A stretch of DNA of 64,000 nt from Bacteroidales bacterium (GCA_016715075.1 JADKBK010000021.1:1-64000), one strand, 5' to 3'; numbered from the stretch's first letter, positions 9,518 to 20,404 are shown. Numbers and translations: made by a program. Notes: generated from the letters alone by a model not told the origin.

Positions 9518-9658
9518 TTATTTACTCTTTTGAAACCTGATTGATTCCACTTCCATACTATAGGCATTTTTCAAATCAGACTCAGGAACATCAGTACCGA
9601 TGGTTATCTGAATTATCTCTGCATCTGATAATTTAAATTTAGCAGTACTTCTGAACCA
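9518..9658 (-). pseudogene. Possible remnant of a lost coding sequence
   Basis: Between the GH2 and SGNH genes, one minus-strand frame reads as about 46 protein-like codons ending at a TAA (9518-9520). It contains FRSTAKFKLSDAEIIQITIG and then DVPESDLKNAYSMEVESIRF, with normal coding-like composition. There is no usable start: a TAA lies immediately upstream at 9659-9661. The stretch looks like the C-terminal end of a secreted glycan-active protein whose upstream part was lost. I do not recognise the parent family. The call rests only on protein-like appearance and is weak. Confidence 0.3.
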
Positions 9659-9716
9659 TTAAACCACAACTAACATTGAACTCAACAAAAGTGCTATTAA
9701 AGGCAAAAAATATATT

Positions 9717-10847
9717 TTATCTTGCCGTCTCTGGTATTAGTAAGCTTAATAACTGCTGTGCATACCACCTGATCAAAAAATCATTGGGATGGTTAATATT
9801 ATTCCCTGTCATATCCTGATAGGATTTATATTTAAGCAGTTCAGTATGTACAGAAGTCATATCCATCAGCACAATTCCCTCTCCTGTCAATTCTGTCAAT
9901 ACTTTTTTGAAAGACGCCTGTGTTCCTGTAAAATCAGATTCCGGATTAGGCATCATAGTTGCCACCAGAATAAATTCTGCCTCAGGATTATGCTTCTTTA
10001 CTTTAATTATCATCTCCTGAATATTCGCTTTAAATACGTTTGGGTCCATCCCGAGTGTTCCATCATTCATCCCAAAAGCGATCATTACAAGATCCGGATT
10101 ATGGGCAATCACATTCTCCTCTATTGTTTCCAATCCCCACCGGGAATCCTTTCCGCCAACTGCAGAATTAGTGAACTCAATGTTCCCCTTATAATATCTC
10201 TTTAATTCATCCGCAACCAACTTTCCCCAACTGGCCATAAAGGGAGGAGCGTTATTCTCACCGCTTGCATTGGCGCCTTCGGCTATGCTATCTCCAAACA
10301 GCAGTATTTTTAATAATGCCCCCTTTTTAAGCTTATTTATTACTCCATGAAGATTTTTTTTCTGGAAATCAGGTACTGGTAATTTCCATAAGTTCGCTGC
10401 ATGGGTATAGGTAACGGCCAACTGATGATTATGAAAAAATGACCCTTCCATAAACAGTATTAAACCACCGCCTTTTTTGGGGAATGCATGCTTTGAAGTA
10501 TCAGGATATAGTTGCTTATCTGTCAAATAAGCAGCTTTTGAATCTTTCAGCAACCTTAATTGCCCATCTTTATATTCCCAATCTGTTCCTTCGATATAAG
10601 AAATGTTTAATGCTGAATTCCTTACTGAAAGTATTTTCTCAGGAGGAAACAGCAGGGAAGCAACGGGTAATTCTCCATTTCTGGAAATCATCAATACTGA
10701 TTCATTGTACATTGTAGTGGTTTTCCAGAAAGGGATCAAAGCTGTATCTAGACTATTATTCTCCTGAGCTACCAAAGTCACATTAGTACAGAACAGTATT
10801 AAGTATGTTAAACTTTTGAAGGATGCCTGTTTTAATATTTTTTCCAC
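9717..10847 (-). CDS. Secreted SGNH/GDSL-family esterase
   Basis: This 376-residue exported protein has a signal peptide (FKSLTYLILFCTNVTLVAQE). The C-terminal half carries the four SGNH blocks: LLFGDSIAEGAN (block I, nucleophile serine), NSAVGGKDSRWG (block II glycine), IAFGMNDGTLG (block III asparagine) and NHPNDFLIRWY (block V histidine). The N-terminal 150 residues form a separate beta-rich part (FWKTTTMYNESVLMISRNGE), as in several glycan acetylesterases. The usual job of such proteins in these loci is removal of acetyl groups from polysaccharides; rhamnogalacturonan acetylesterase-like activity would fit the rhamnosidases nearby, but that is inference. The gene lies 249 bp upstream of the GH2 gene on the same strand. 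Confidence 0.88.
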   Translation of the reverse strand: MEKILKQASFKSLTYLILFCTNVTLVAQENNSLDTALIPFWKTTTMYNESVLMISRNGELPVASLLFPPEKILSVRNSALNISYIEGTDWEYKDGQLRLLKDSKAAYLTDKQLYPDTSKHAFPKKGGGLILFMEGSFFHNHQLAVTYTHAANLWKLPVPDFQKKNLHGVINKLKKGALLKILLFGDSIAEGANASGENNAPPFMASWGKLVADELKRYYKGNIEFTNSAVGGKDSRWGLETIEENVIAHNPDLVMIAFGMNDGTLGMDPNVFKANIQEMIIKVKKHNPEAEFILVATMMPNPESDFTGTQASFKKVLTELTGEGIVLMDMTSVHTELLKYKSYQDMTGNNINHPNDFLIRWYAQQLLSLLIPETAR

Positions 10848-11217
10848 GAGAATATAGTTAAGTTAATAAATTGGTTTTAAATGTTCAGCCATGGCTCCGC
10901 TACAGCAAATAATCAACCACAATTTCTATTGATTTTCTATGAAAATGAGTTACTACTGATCTTGTGAAATACCCATCAAAATGAATGGCTGATTTCCGGT
11001 ATAAAATGTAACATTCATCTAAAAATAATCTTTTTAAATGAATTGACAATAGCGTATTTTCAGTATGATCCGAATATCCTGTAAAATTAGGTTATTTGAC
11101 ACACTGTCAATATATTTGTGTTAAGTAGGAGTATTGAAAGATTTTTTGAAATTTCTCTGATTCCAGCCCGGGCATACCTCTTCTGGTGTAAGTACAGATG
11201 ATTGATAACAATAAAAG
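10848..11217. other. Divergent intergenic region
   Basis: This 370-bp AT-rich stretch separates the minus-strand esterase group from the plus-strand MFS/isomerase operon and must hold both promoters. Apart from the palindrome and -7-like element listed separately near 11096-11118, I see no gene, repeat or RNA structure that I can support. Confidence 0.6.
11096..11118 (+). promoter_or_regulatory. Candidate operator palindrome next to a Bacteroidota -7-like element
   Basis: A perfect inverted repeat TTGACA-CAC-TGTCAA occupies 11096-11110 and is followed directly by TATATTTG (11111-11118), which fits the Bacteroidota -7 consensus TAnnTTTG. A TTTG at 11095-11098 lies too close (12 bp) to be a standard -33 element. 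The pair sits 100 bp before the TTG start of the MFS gene. The inverted repeat touching the promoter element suggests a repressor or activator site for the sugar operon; this is inference from position and symmetry. Confidence 0.4.
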
Positions 11218-12471
11218 TTGAACAGGATTAAGAATTATAAATACTGGGTTATAGTTGGCCTGCTATTGCTGGCAACCTCTCTGAGCTTTCTCGATCGTCA
11301 GGTCCTTTCCGTATCTGTCATTAAGATAAAGGGAGAGCTGCATCTTTCAGATATTGATTATGGGTTAATCAATATGGGATTCCTTATAGGCTACGCTATC
11401 ATGTTTACCATGGGCGGTATTCTTATAGATCGCTTCGGGAGCCGGTTGGGACTTGCTCTCTCTGTGGGGTTCTGGTCATTCGCTACAGTACTGCACAGTA
11501 TATCCAATAGCGTTTTTCATCTTGGACTGTTCAGGTTCATGCTCGGTATTGGAGAAGGGGGCTGTTTTCCGGGGGCCATAAAAGCTGTGATTGAATGGGT
11601 GCCTAAAAAGAAACATGCACTCGCAAATGGAATTGCTATTGGTGGTTCTGCTATTGGAGCAGTTGCAGCTCCTCCGCTTACTGTTTATCTTCTCAATCTG
11701 GCGGGGTGGAGAGCAGTATTCATCATCACCGGCCTGTTTGGATTTATCTGGCTGGCGGTCTGGTTGATTGTTACAATGGGACAAAAACGGCCTTCAATGA
11801 TTGATCATGAGATGATTAACCCAGATAATGATAACCGTAAAGAAAAGCTAAAATTGGGCGAACTGCTTAAAAACAGAGATACTCTTGTATTTATTGTTAT
11901 GCGTTTTCTTCTGGATCCTGTATTTTATTTTTACATGTTCTGGATACCAAAGTACCTGAATGAACACCTTGCACTTTCACTTGAAACTATCGGAAAAATA
12001 TTCTGGATTCCTTTTCTTGCCCTGGGCCTCGCTAATATTCTGGGAGGATGGTTATCTGATCTGATTTTTATTAAGACTTCAAATACCAATCTTGCCCGGA
12101 AAATGGTCATGGGCATCGCATCTTTGCTGACAATTCCGGTTTTATCGGTAAGCTTCCTCAATTCATATAGCATAATAATTGTGGTAGTATCCCTTGCCTT
12201 TTTTGCCCATGGCCTATGGATTACCAACTACATCACTGCTATCGGTGATATATTTGGTAACAGAGCAACATCGACTGTTGTTGGTTTATCAGGTTCTGCC
12301 GGTGCATTATTATCCCTGGTACTGAATCCGGTTATCGGGTATATTGTTTCAAATTATTCATATAATCCGATCTGGTGGTATGCCGGCCTAATGTATCCTC
12401 TTGTTTTCATTTTTTTCCATCTGATGATACCTAAGATCACGCAGCAAAACAGAGTTGAGATAAGAGTGTAA
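11218..12471 (+). CDS. MFS sugar-acid/sugar transporter (ACS-like), TTG start
   Basis: The 417-residue protein has the 12-helix MFS pattern. Helix 1 is VIVGLLLLATSLSFLDRQVL, the LDRQ form typical of the anion:cation symporter group (hexuronate, galactonate and related transporters); loop 2-3 carries GGILIDRFGSRLG, and the second half repeats the pattern with NILGGWLSDLIF. There is no ATG that would keep helix 1: an in-frame stop lies at 11212-11214, so translation must start at the TTG at 11218 or another non-ATG codon. The gene is 54 bp upstream of a sugar isomerase, so the likely role is import of a monosaccharide or sugar acid released by the GH106-like enzyme. Confidence 0.85.
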   Translation: MNRIKNYKYWVIVGLLLLATSLSFLDRQVLSVSVIKIKGELHLSDIDYGLINMGFLIGYAIMFTMGGILIDRFGSRLGLALSVGFWSFATVLHSISNSVFHLGLFRFMLGIGEGGCFPGAIKAVIEWVPKKKHALANGIAIGGSAIGAVAAPPLTVYLLNLAGWRAVFIITGLFGFIWLAVWLIVTMGQKRPSMIDHEMINPDNDNRKEKLKLGELLKNRDTLVFIVMRFLLDPVFYFYMFWIPKYLNEHLALSLETIGKIFWIPFLALGLANILGGWLSDLIFIKTSNTNLARKMVMGIASLLTIPVLSVSFLNSYSIIIVVVSLAFFAHGLWITNYITAIGDIFGNRATSTVVGLSGSAGALLSLVLNPVIGYIVSNYSYNPIWWYAGLMYPLVFIFFHLMIPKITQQNRVEIRV

Positions 12472-12525
12472 TCAATACGATAATATGTTCATTATAGTGA
12501 GATAAAAAAGAAAAAATAGAATTAT

Positions 12526-13998
12526 ATGCCAAGTGAAGAAATATTCAGCAAGAACGTATCCGGTGAATCTGATCCAGTAAGGATCGGAGTATTCGGCGTG
12601 GGATATGAAATGTACTGGGAACAATTCCCGGGCTTATATGAAGAGCTGATGCAGAAGCAGGATAAACTGATCAGAAGAATACAAAGTCATGGTAAAGAGA
12701 TAAAAGTTCTTGATTTTGGCATGATCGATTCTCCCGTCAGGGCCTATGAAGCTGTAAAAAAAATCGAAAGCCAAAGCCCTGATCTTCTTTTCTGTGATAT
12801 GCTGACATATGCAACTTCAGGAACCTTCGGGATCATCATAAAAACAATCAATGTACCTATAGTTTTGGTGGCACTCCAGCAATTGAAAGCACTTGATTAT
12901 ACAAGGGCATCAACTTATATGCAGCTTGCGAATGACGATATATGTGCTCTTCCTGAATTTGCCGGAGTCGCTGTCCGCATGGGTAAAAAAGTCCCGGAAA
13001 TGATCATTGGCACGCTGGATGATGATCCTGAAGCAGAACAACAGATAGGTGAATACTGCCGCATAGCCAATGTACTTCATTCACTTAAGAATGCAAGGCT
13101 TGGCCATATTGGCCATCCGATAAATGCAATGCTGGATATGCATACAGATGCAACTATGCTGACTTCATTTTTCGGCAGCCACATCGTATTGTGCGAAGGA
13201 CACCAGCTTATGAAAAGCTTTGATCAGGTCACCGGGGAGGAAATTTCATCAGCCGAAAAACGGATCCTTGATTTTTTTGATACTCCTGATCCGGTTTCTG
13301 ACCCTATTTCAATCAAGCTTCTGGACGAGGATCTGCATCTTGCAGCTAAAGTCAGCATAGCGCTGGAACATTTTGTGCAATTAAACAAACTTGATGGGCT
13401 TGCTTATTATTATGATGGGCCGGAAGGCAGTGATCTCCGTAAAGTAATGTCAAACCTGATTGTTGGAAACTCACTGCTAACAGCCCGACACATCCCTATG
13501 TGCGGTGAATCTGACCTGAAGACTTTAATTGCCCTGCTTATCTTCGACCGTTTAGGTATTGGAGGAAGCTTTGCTGAATTTCATCCTGTCGACTTTAATG
13601 AAGGCTTTGTACTGGTTGGTCATGACGGGCCTCATAATATTTCCATTGCTGATGGAAAACCTGTCCTCCGGAGCTTAAAGAAATACCACGGAAAACCAGG
13701 AAGCGGTGCAGGCGTAGAATTTAAAATCAAGGAGGGGCCGATTACTATGCTTTCAATAAATTCAACCTATGATGGCAGGTTCAAATTTATAATTGCAGAG
13801 GGAGAATCAGTAAGAGGTCCAATACCCCCTACCGGCAATACCAACACCAGAGGTTTCTTCAAACCTGACATCAGAACCTTCCTGAAAAACTGGATTAAAG
13901 AGGGTCCGACGCATCATTTTGCTCTGGGTATCGGACATCATGCAGGTACTCTGGAGAAAATTGCCCGTTTCCTGAATGTTGAATCTAAAATAGTCTGA
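12526..13998 (+). CDS. L-arabinose/L-fucose isomerase-family sugar isomerase
   Basis: This 490-residue cytosolic protein fits the AraA/FucI superfamily in length and architecture. The N-terminal Rossmann-like parts are RIGVFGVGYEMYWEQFPG and DLLFCDMLTYATSGTFG. The C-terminal half carries candidate metal ligands in the expected order: the glutamate in YYYDGPEGSDLRK, the glutamate in CGESDLKTLIALLIF, the histidine in VLVGHDGPHN and the histidine pair in GPTHHFALGIGHHAG near the end. AraA-type enzymes interconvert aldoses and ketoses using manganese. The real substrate is not known; next to a GH106-like gene and with a GH78 enzyme elsewhere in the window, a deoxysugar such as L-rhamnose or L-fucose is plausible. 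It is co-directional with the upstream transporter. Confidence 0.82.
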   Translation: MPSEEIFSKNVSGESDPVRIGVFGVGYEMYWEQFPGLYEELMQKQDKLIRRIQSHGKEIKVLDFGMIDSPVRAYEAVKKIESQSPDLLFCDMLTYATSGTFGIIIKTINVPIVLVALQQLKALDYTRASTYMQLANDDICALPEFAGVAVRMGKKVPEMIIGTLDDDPEAEQQIGEYCRIANVLHSLKNARLGHIGHPINAMLDMHTDATMLTSFFGSHIVLCEGHQLMKSFDQVTGEEISSAEKRILDFFDTPDPVSDPISIKLLDEDLHLAAKVSIALEHFVQLNKLDGLAYYYDGPEGSDLRKVMSNLIVGNSLLTARHIPMCGESDLKTLIALLIFDRLGIGGSFAEFHPVDFNEGFVLVGHDGPHNISIADGKPVLRSLKKYHGKPGSGAGVEFKIKEGPITMLSINSTYDGRFKFIIAEGESVRGPIPPTGNTNTRGFFKPDIRTFLKNWIKEGPTHHFALGIGHHAGTLEKIARFLNVESKIV

Positions 13999-14143
13999 AA
14001 AAGAGAGAGTCAAGTGATAAGGAATTCAAATTTCTCAAGGTTACAAGGATGTCAGGAAAACCTGAGACATATTAAGAGGAATGTCAGTTAATGCAAATAA
14101 AGTAAACTAAAAGGATATTAATAAGCCAGGGATAAAACTGATA

Positions 14144-17079
14144 ATGATCATCATAATTTTAACTTTTAGTCAACAGATATTTTCTCAGAATGAAACCTAT
14201 CAGCTGTTTGAAAAAAATTTCCGTATCCCTCCTGATAGTGTCCGTCCAAAAGTGTACTGGTGGTGTCTCAACGGGAACATAGATACCATAAGGGCAAAGG
14301 AAGAATTCCTTGCTATGAAAAAGGCAGGAATAACCGGTTTTGACATGTTTGAAATAGGTGTTCCTGAGGAGGATACAATGATCCCCGGGGACCAGCATTT
14401 TTAAGCGACGAATCCCTTAAAGTTATAAAATTTGTAGTCGGTGAGGCAGGAAAACTTGGCTTGCAGGTTGGCTTAAACCTGGCAAGCAGCTGGAATGCAG
14501 GCGGAAGCTGGATACTTCCTGAAAATGCAGGTAAATCACTCTATTTTTCAAAAGCTGCAATTAAAGGGGGGTCTGGAATTGAACGGATTAAAATACCATT
14601 TCCGGAAATCACCGCCAAAGGCAATGTAGGCAAATCATCTATTAAATATGGGGCTGATGGCCGGCCTGTATACTATGAAGATGTGGCAATACTTGCAATA
14701 CCTGCTGAATCTGGTAAAAATCAGGCAGATACATCAAAGATTATAAACATCTCAGGTTTTTTTGATCCGTTAAATGATCAACTCACGTGGAATGTTCCAG
14801 CCGGAAACTGGGATATTCACCGCTATGTTTGTTCGAATTCCGGTCAACAGCTGGTACTGCCCAGCCCTCTCTCCGCAGGCCTGACTGTCGATCATTTTGA
14901 TTCAGCTGCCGTCAGGATTCACCTAATGCATTTCATTAACAGGTTAGAACCTGTATTGGGTGATTTCAGAAACACAGCCCTGAAAAGCTTTTACCTGGCA
15001 AGCTATGAAGCAAGAGGATTTGTCTGGACATCAACATTACTATCTGAATTCAGAAAAATCAATGGTTACGATTTAGATAAGCTTATTCCCTCTCTGTTTG
15101 ATAAGGAACTTTTTGATGAGGTGACTAATGACAGAGTTCAGGCAGATTTCAAAAAAACCCTTTCAGAATTGATGATCAATAATTTATACAGGACGGCTAA
15201 AAGAATTTGCAACAATTATGGCTTAAAAATAAATTGCGAAGCCGGAGGCCCGGGATACCCATTATATAATGGCCCGGCAGAACCCCTGAAGGCATTAGGG
15301 GCACTTGATATTCCAAGGGGAGAGTTCTGGGTAAAGCATTCGAGGCTTTATAAGGATATCAATAGTAAGGATAGCATTGATATATTGCGTGTTGTGAAGG
15401 AGGTAGCAGCAGCCTCTCATATTTATAACAGGGGAATTGTTGAAGAAGAATCATTTACATCGTTTCAGCAGTGGCAGGAGGGACCATCAGATCTGAAACC
15501 TGTTGGAGACCGTGCGTTCTGTGAGGGTATGAATCGTGTTGTCTTTCATGGATTCAGCCATAACCCATCAGGTACAGGGTTTCCCGGAATTGTATATCAT
15601 GCCGGTACTCATTTTAATGACAAAAGAGTTTGGTGGCCAATGGTCAACCCTTTTATAGATTATTTATCCCGTATATCCTCGATAGCCAGGGAAGCCGGTT
15701 TCTTCGCAGATGTCCTGTATTACTATGGCGATATAATACCGAAATCAGTAACTCCAAAGAATACAAGTTTTACTGCGGGCAGCGGCTATGATTATGAAGT
15801 CATAAATACGGATGTACTCCTGAATAAGGTTTCTGTAAAAGACGGAAAACTGATCCTGCCCTGGGGAGCTGAATTCAGCATCCTGGTTTTAAAATATGAA
15901 GAGACTATAAATCCTCTGGTTCTGATTAAACTTAATGAACTGGCAAAGCAGGGTGCCATCATTATTGGTGCAAAACCATTAATGGTAACAGATTTGAAGA
16001 ACCAGCCTGATAACAAAATGAAATATGAATCCTTATTGAATCAGTTATGGATGGAAATCAATGGCAAGGCTACAAATGCATTGCAACTCAGAGGAAAGAT
16101 ATTTTCAGGGATCAGAACAGAAGAAATCCTGAAAGCACTTGAGCTTTATCCGGATCTGGATTTTCCTCCGGAATGTGCCTCACTTACTGATTTTATCCAC
16201 TATAAAAAGGGGGATATGGATTTCTATTTTATAAGAAACACAAGCGATAAATGGAGCACAGTCAAATATGGTTTCAGGCAGAATTCCAAAATACCTGAAT
16301 TATGGAATCCCCAAACCGGTGAAATTATTCAGGTCCCTTTTTATAAGCAGGAGGAAATACATCTAAGAATCCCTTTAACCCTTGCTCCGTACGGCTCCTG
16401 CTTTATTGTCTTCAGAACAGGAAGCACTCAGTCCCATTACACTGACGTTTTTGATGCAAAACAAAAACCGCCAATGATGGAATTTACCGGAAATGGGATC
16501 CTATTTTTGCGTGACGGAATATATAATCTTCAGATAAACAATGAATTAAAGAGTGTAAAAATCAGTCATAAAACTCAGACCATTGATGGTCCCTGGAAGA
16601 TATCATTCACAAAAGGATGGGGAGCTCCTGATTCAGCAATTTTTTCAGAACTGACCTCCTGGACAAACAGCAGTATTAATGGAATCAGGTATTATTCAGG
16701 AACTGGTACTTACAGGAAAGCATTTAAGTATACCGGACAGGTACCAGCTGCAAAGTATAAGAGGATCTATTTAGATCTCGGTGAATTATCTAAAGTAGCT
16801 CAGGTTTGGCTAAACGACAAGGATCTGGGAATATTCTGGACCAGGCCGTATAAAGCTGACATCACAGATTATATTCAGAGAGGAGAGAACAAACTGGTTG
16901 TCAAAATCGCAAATGTATGGTCGAACAGGCTCACAGGGGATGCGATTACCGGGGAAAAATTCACAAATACCAATATTACAGGAAATGGGGATAACCTGAC
17001 GCCATGGGTCGAGGTTCCACTGGTCGAATCTGGTTTACTTGGTCCTGTTACAATTCAGACTTCAGATCTTGTGGAATAG
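14144..17079 (+). pseudogene. GH106-like alpha-L-rhamnosidase, split by one frameshift
   Basis: About 979 codons of a GH106-type glycosidase are present in two frames. Frame one (14144-14404) opens with PKVYWWCLNGNIDTIRAKEE and KKAGITGFDMFEIG, the family's N-terminal barrel strands, and stops at 14402. The second frame carries on with PAFLSDESLKVIKF and runs to 17079, including the C-terminal sugar-binding module LGELSKVAQVWLNDKDLGIF, NVWSNRLTGD and LVESGLLGPVTI. One extra G in the CCCCGGGG run at 14383-14390 would restore a single protein (IPGGPAFLSD). The start is also odd: the ATG gives a very short, uncharged signal peptide, while the frame is open upstream to 14111 (KPGIKLI before the Met) without an ATG. 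It is the third gene of the MFS/isomerase operon. Either a sequencing error or a recent loss. Confidence 0.82.
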
Positions 17080-17092
17080 CGGAATTTCCGCT
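17078..17092. terminator. Candidate bidirectional terminator between convergent genes
   Basis: The perfect palindrome AGCGGAATTTCCGCT overlaps the stop of the GH106-like gene and lies before TAATTATAAG on the plus side. Two converging genes end on either side of it, 48 bp apart. The stem is short (5-7 bp) and the T-run is poor, so this is only a suggestion. Confidence 0.35.
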
Positions 17093-17127
17093 TAATTATA
17101 AGTGATATTTTTAAAATCCATCACTGC

Positions 17128-20100
17128 TTATTCAATTGCAGATACTCTGAAATCCTGCATCAGTCCATAATCGAGCAGTGAATAAGAAGCTCCCCCTGGT
17201 TGTTTTTCAGGGGCTTTTATAAAATTAGCAGGCCTCCCTCCCACTCCATGCGGATACAAGACATGATGGGGACCCAGAGTATTTTTTAAGCTTCCAGTTA
17301 CAAAAATGTCAATTATATTCTCTCCCTGTGTAAGTTCTGTTGTTAAATATGAGGATTTGGTCTGAATAATTCCAACCTCTTTGCCATTGATATTTACCGA
17401 AGCCACAGTGCCTGACCATGATGGCAATTCTATTCTGAACCTGCCTTTTTTATTCGTGTTTAAAATCTTTGAATATTTTACAGACTGACCGTAAAAAGGC
17501 ATTCCCTGCCCTTTCCAGGAACCAAAAGTCAGGTTCTTAGGAGCAACTATTTCCCAGCCATGCTCAGCAGGTTCAAGTCCGAAATTACCAAGTATGTAAA
17601 CTGGTTCCGTTTCACAATTGACACTGAAAGGATCAGCAACCAGACTCACTGTATTGTTGCCTTGCCTCAACTGTTTTTCTATATCAAACTGGTAAAAATC
17701 AGGATCAAGCCAGGTTTCGCCATTCTCAGGCTGAATAACTGTACCGTTCAGTGAGACTGTATAAAGCCAGGGTCTTTCCACCACCAGCTTCATCCCTTTA
17801 ATATGACATCTTGCCCGATTGTAAAATCATAAGAGACCTCAAATCTGTCGCCTTTTTTGTAGTCTTTCTGCCTGTCGAGAATTTCTGTCCGGAACTGGGA
17901 AGATCGGAACCATGGATTCCCGTTTCTAAATCCGAAATACCTGAAGATGGAATCGCATGCATGTTTAAAATACATCTCAGTTTCCTGACCGGTTCCAATT
18001 TTCATCCTGAGATAATCCAGGTTAAGGATATTCGGTCCGGATGGGGAAATTACAGTTAAAGAGCCGCTTACCGGCTTTGCTTCTTCTTCTTTTGCTGCCG
18101 GCGCCTGGTTGACCACTTTGTCATTAAAAACGTACACCAGACAGCTCCCCGATGGACCTGGCTTAATCTGAAATAAAACTTTATCACCCGATTTTTGATA
18201 TGCTACCGGCAGTTCTTTCCCTGTTTCAGCAGATAATTCCTCAACAGATGCTCCTTTTATGATAACATCAGCAACAGAGGAACTGTCGGTGCTGAAATTG
18301 GAGAAGAAAATCAATTCTCCGTCATCCATCCTTCGGCGGTGATGATATAATTGACCCGAACGGGTAACACTGACACTGAAATCCGGATCAGTTAATGATG
18401 TTTCAATTATTTCACGGGTCAGAAAAGGATACTTAAGCCATGACTTTTCAGATACCAGGTCTGCCAGTTTAGCGGATGGCTCAGCGTTAATGTATCTTAC
18501 GCCATCTCCAAGCTGCATGACTCTACCACCATTGGAAACATACTTTTTAATCAGGAGATATGTTGATTCCTCGAAATTATCCATAAAATCAGGGACAATA
18601 ACCAGATCATAACTGCACTGATTAATGCAAAAGGTTTGACCTGTGATTTTACCATGATCACGGATAATATGTTCGGAACCAAGATCGTACTCAACCTGAC
18701 TTTTTTCAAGCAGGTCCAGCAAACTTCTGAATGCCGGATTTATCTCCTTAAAGCGGTTATTTACTTTATTAGTATCCAGGAGAGTAATACATCCAGGCTG
18801 TTGTGGTTCGGTTCAAGTATCAGGATCCTGTTTTTCTGCTTTCCGGAGGAGAGTGCGACCGACAATCTTCCAAAATAATCATTCTGATAATGGTATTGTT
18901 TCCAATACGGCGCATATGGACCGAATGCAGGAGGATAGTCAAATTTCCGGTCACCCGAAAGTGACATATAGGATAGGTGCTGATTCAGAAGATTGACTCC
19001 CAGGACATAAGCCCAATCACCGTTTCGTTTCATCTCTTCAAAGGTGAATTCCCATCCTGAACCTCCATACATTTCACAAAGAGCCCGGGCCTGTCCAAAC
19101 TGATTCACTGCGGAAGAAAGCTCCTTTACAACCCGGATATTTCCAAACTGGTCAGGTCGGATTTCCTGTGAATTATACAGGAGGTCGATAGCTGGTACCT
19201 GATGGTATTCGTACATGGCCATGTTATCTGGGCCTTCCGAAGGGTCCGGCCAGGCATGTTCCCAGTAATGCCCGGTCCATGATAAATTATTCTCCTCACA
19301 GTAAGCTGACATTGGTAATGACCATCGCCGGATAAACATATCAAGGATTGTGGCATGATAGTCATGCCGGATTTTCATCCAGTTACCAGTCTCATCAATT
19401 AATGAAATCATATCAGGTTCAAGATCATAGCCATGTAATTCCCTGAAACTTGAAGCCAGGTCTGGTGTCCAGCGGATGGTTCCTTCAACATCGGTGTTGG
19501 TATGTGGTTCGTCCGAGAATATTCCCTTGATGGTCTTTCCGAATTCATCACCAACAGAGTTTTTATAACCGGGAAATGTTATATCTATAAATTTCTGTGT
19601 AACTCCTTTTACAAGGAGATCGGTATAGGAATAACCAGCATACCAGGCTGATTTGTTAAAATCCTGTAAAGCCAAAACCATATACTGCCCTGACGATCCG
19701 ATTTCCACTTTTTCTGCCGATGTGATGTCCTTCCAATTCCCTTCAACTTTTTTAAAGACATATTTAACCCTCAGATTTTTATCGATAGTTAAAGTGTCCA
19801 TCTGATATGGCACCAGTCTGACGCCCTGGTCATATGATTCCGGCATTTGTTCATTAACATGTCCCCCGGCAAAGCCGCTCGGATAAGAATTTTCATCGTA
19901 TATCCAGAGTTGAAGATCCAGTTTCTTTGCAGCTTCTGTAGAGTATTTCACAAGATCGAACCATTCAGGTGAAAGATATTCGGTTATTAATCCGTAACGG
20001 GGGTGAAGGAATACACCTCCAAAACCTTCCTTCTTATATTCATGAAGAGTACGATCAATATCAGAACGTGTAACATCTTTATTCCAAACCCAGAATGGAG

Positions 20101-20248
20101 CCGGCCTGTATTCTGATGTGGGATCAGAAAATTCTGAGATCAGCTGCTCATATGTATTGATTTGCGGAGATGGATTTAAGTTCTCCTTCTGAGCACATGC
20201 CAAAAGACAGAACAGTACCGGAATAAGTGTGGACAACTTAAATTTCAT
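17128..20248 (-). pseudogene. Second GH106-like glycosidase lipoprotein, broken into three frames
   Basis: The three consecutive open pieces 20248-18761, 18722-17790 and 17793-17128 add up to one protein of about 1,040 residues. Piece 1 has a lipoprotein signal (STLIPVLFCLLACAQ), RPAPFWVWNKDVTRSDIDR and IYDENSYPSGFAGGHVNEQM, hallmarks of the GH106-like group with the PAPFWVWN opening. Piece 2 contains a Rossmann-like part (YDLVIVPDFMDN, GGRVMQLGDG) and a beta-rich part. Piece 3 is the C-terminal jelly roll (LVVERPWLYTVSLNG, PVYILGNFGLEP, HHVLYPHGVGGRPAN). The first break is between about 18765 and 18815; a neighbouring frame there reads TTTAWMYYS. The second break is at 17790-17793, where the stop and the next ATG overlap as ATGA. 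Both are net -1 changes. Function: probably alpha-L-rhamnosidase-like if intact. Confidence 0.8.
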
Positions 20249-20310
20249 AGCACATCATTTCAATTCATTAATTCATTCTGAGTCCGCTCAAAAATACTTA
20301 AAATTGAAAC

Positions 20311-20404
20311 TGCCACTAAGACACCAAGACACTAAGTCTCTCAATAGCTTAATATTCTGTCGTTTAACCTTGGTGCATCTTTGTGACTTTGCGCCTTAGT
20401 GGCA
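20311..20404. repeat. 94-bp inverted-repeat element in a divergent intergenic region
   Basis: Within the 368-bp gap 20249-20616, TGCCACTAAG (20311-20320) and its exact reverse complement CTTAGTGGCA (20395-20404) bound a 94-bp segment with further partial pairing inside (ACACCAAG against CTTGGTGC). The vocabulary, CACTAAGACACCAAG and CTTTGTGACTTTGCGCC, is that of a dispersed intergenic repeat family; related wording (CTTTGTGACCTTTGT) occurs near 56005-56020. No gene is seen in the rest of the gap, which must contain the promoters of the two divergent genes. Confidence 0.6.

Noticed and set aside
17785..17800. ATGA overlap as genuine translational coupling of two genes
   Set aside because: The downstream piece is only a C-terminal jelly-roll domain without a signal peptide, and the pieces join into one known architecture, so a frameshift is more likely.
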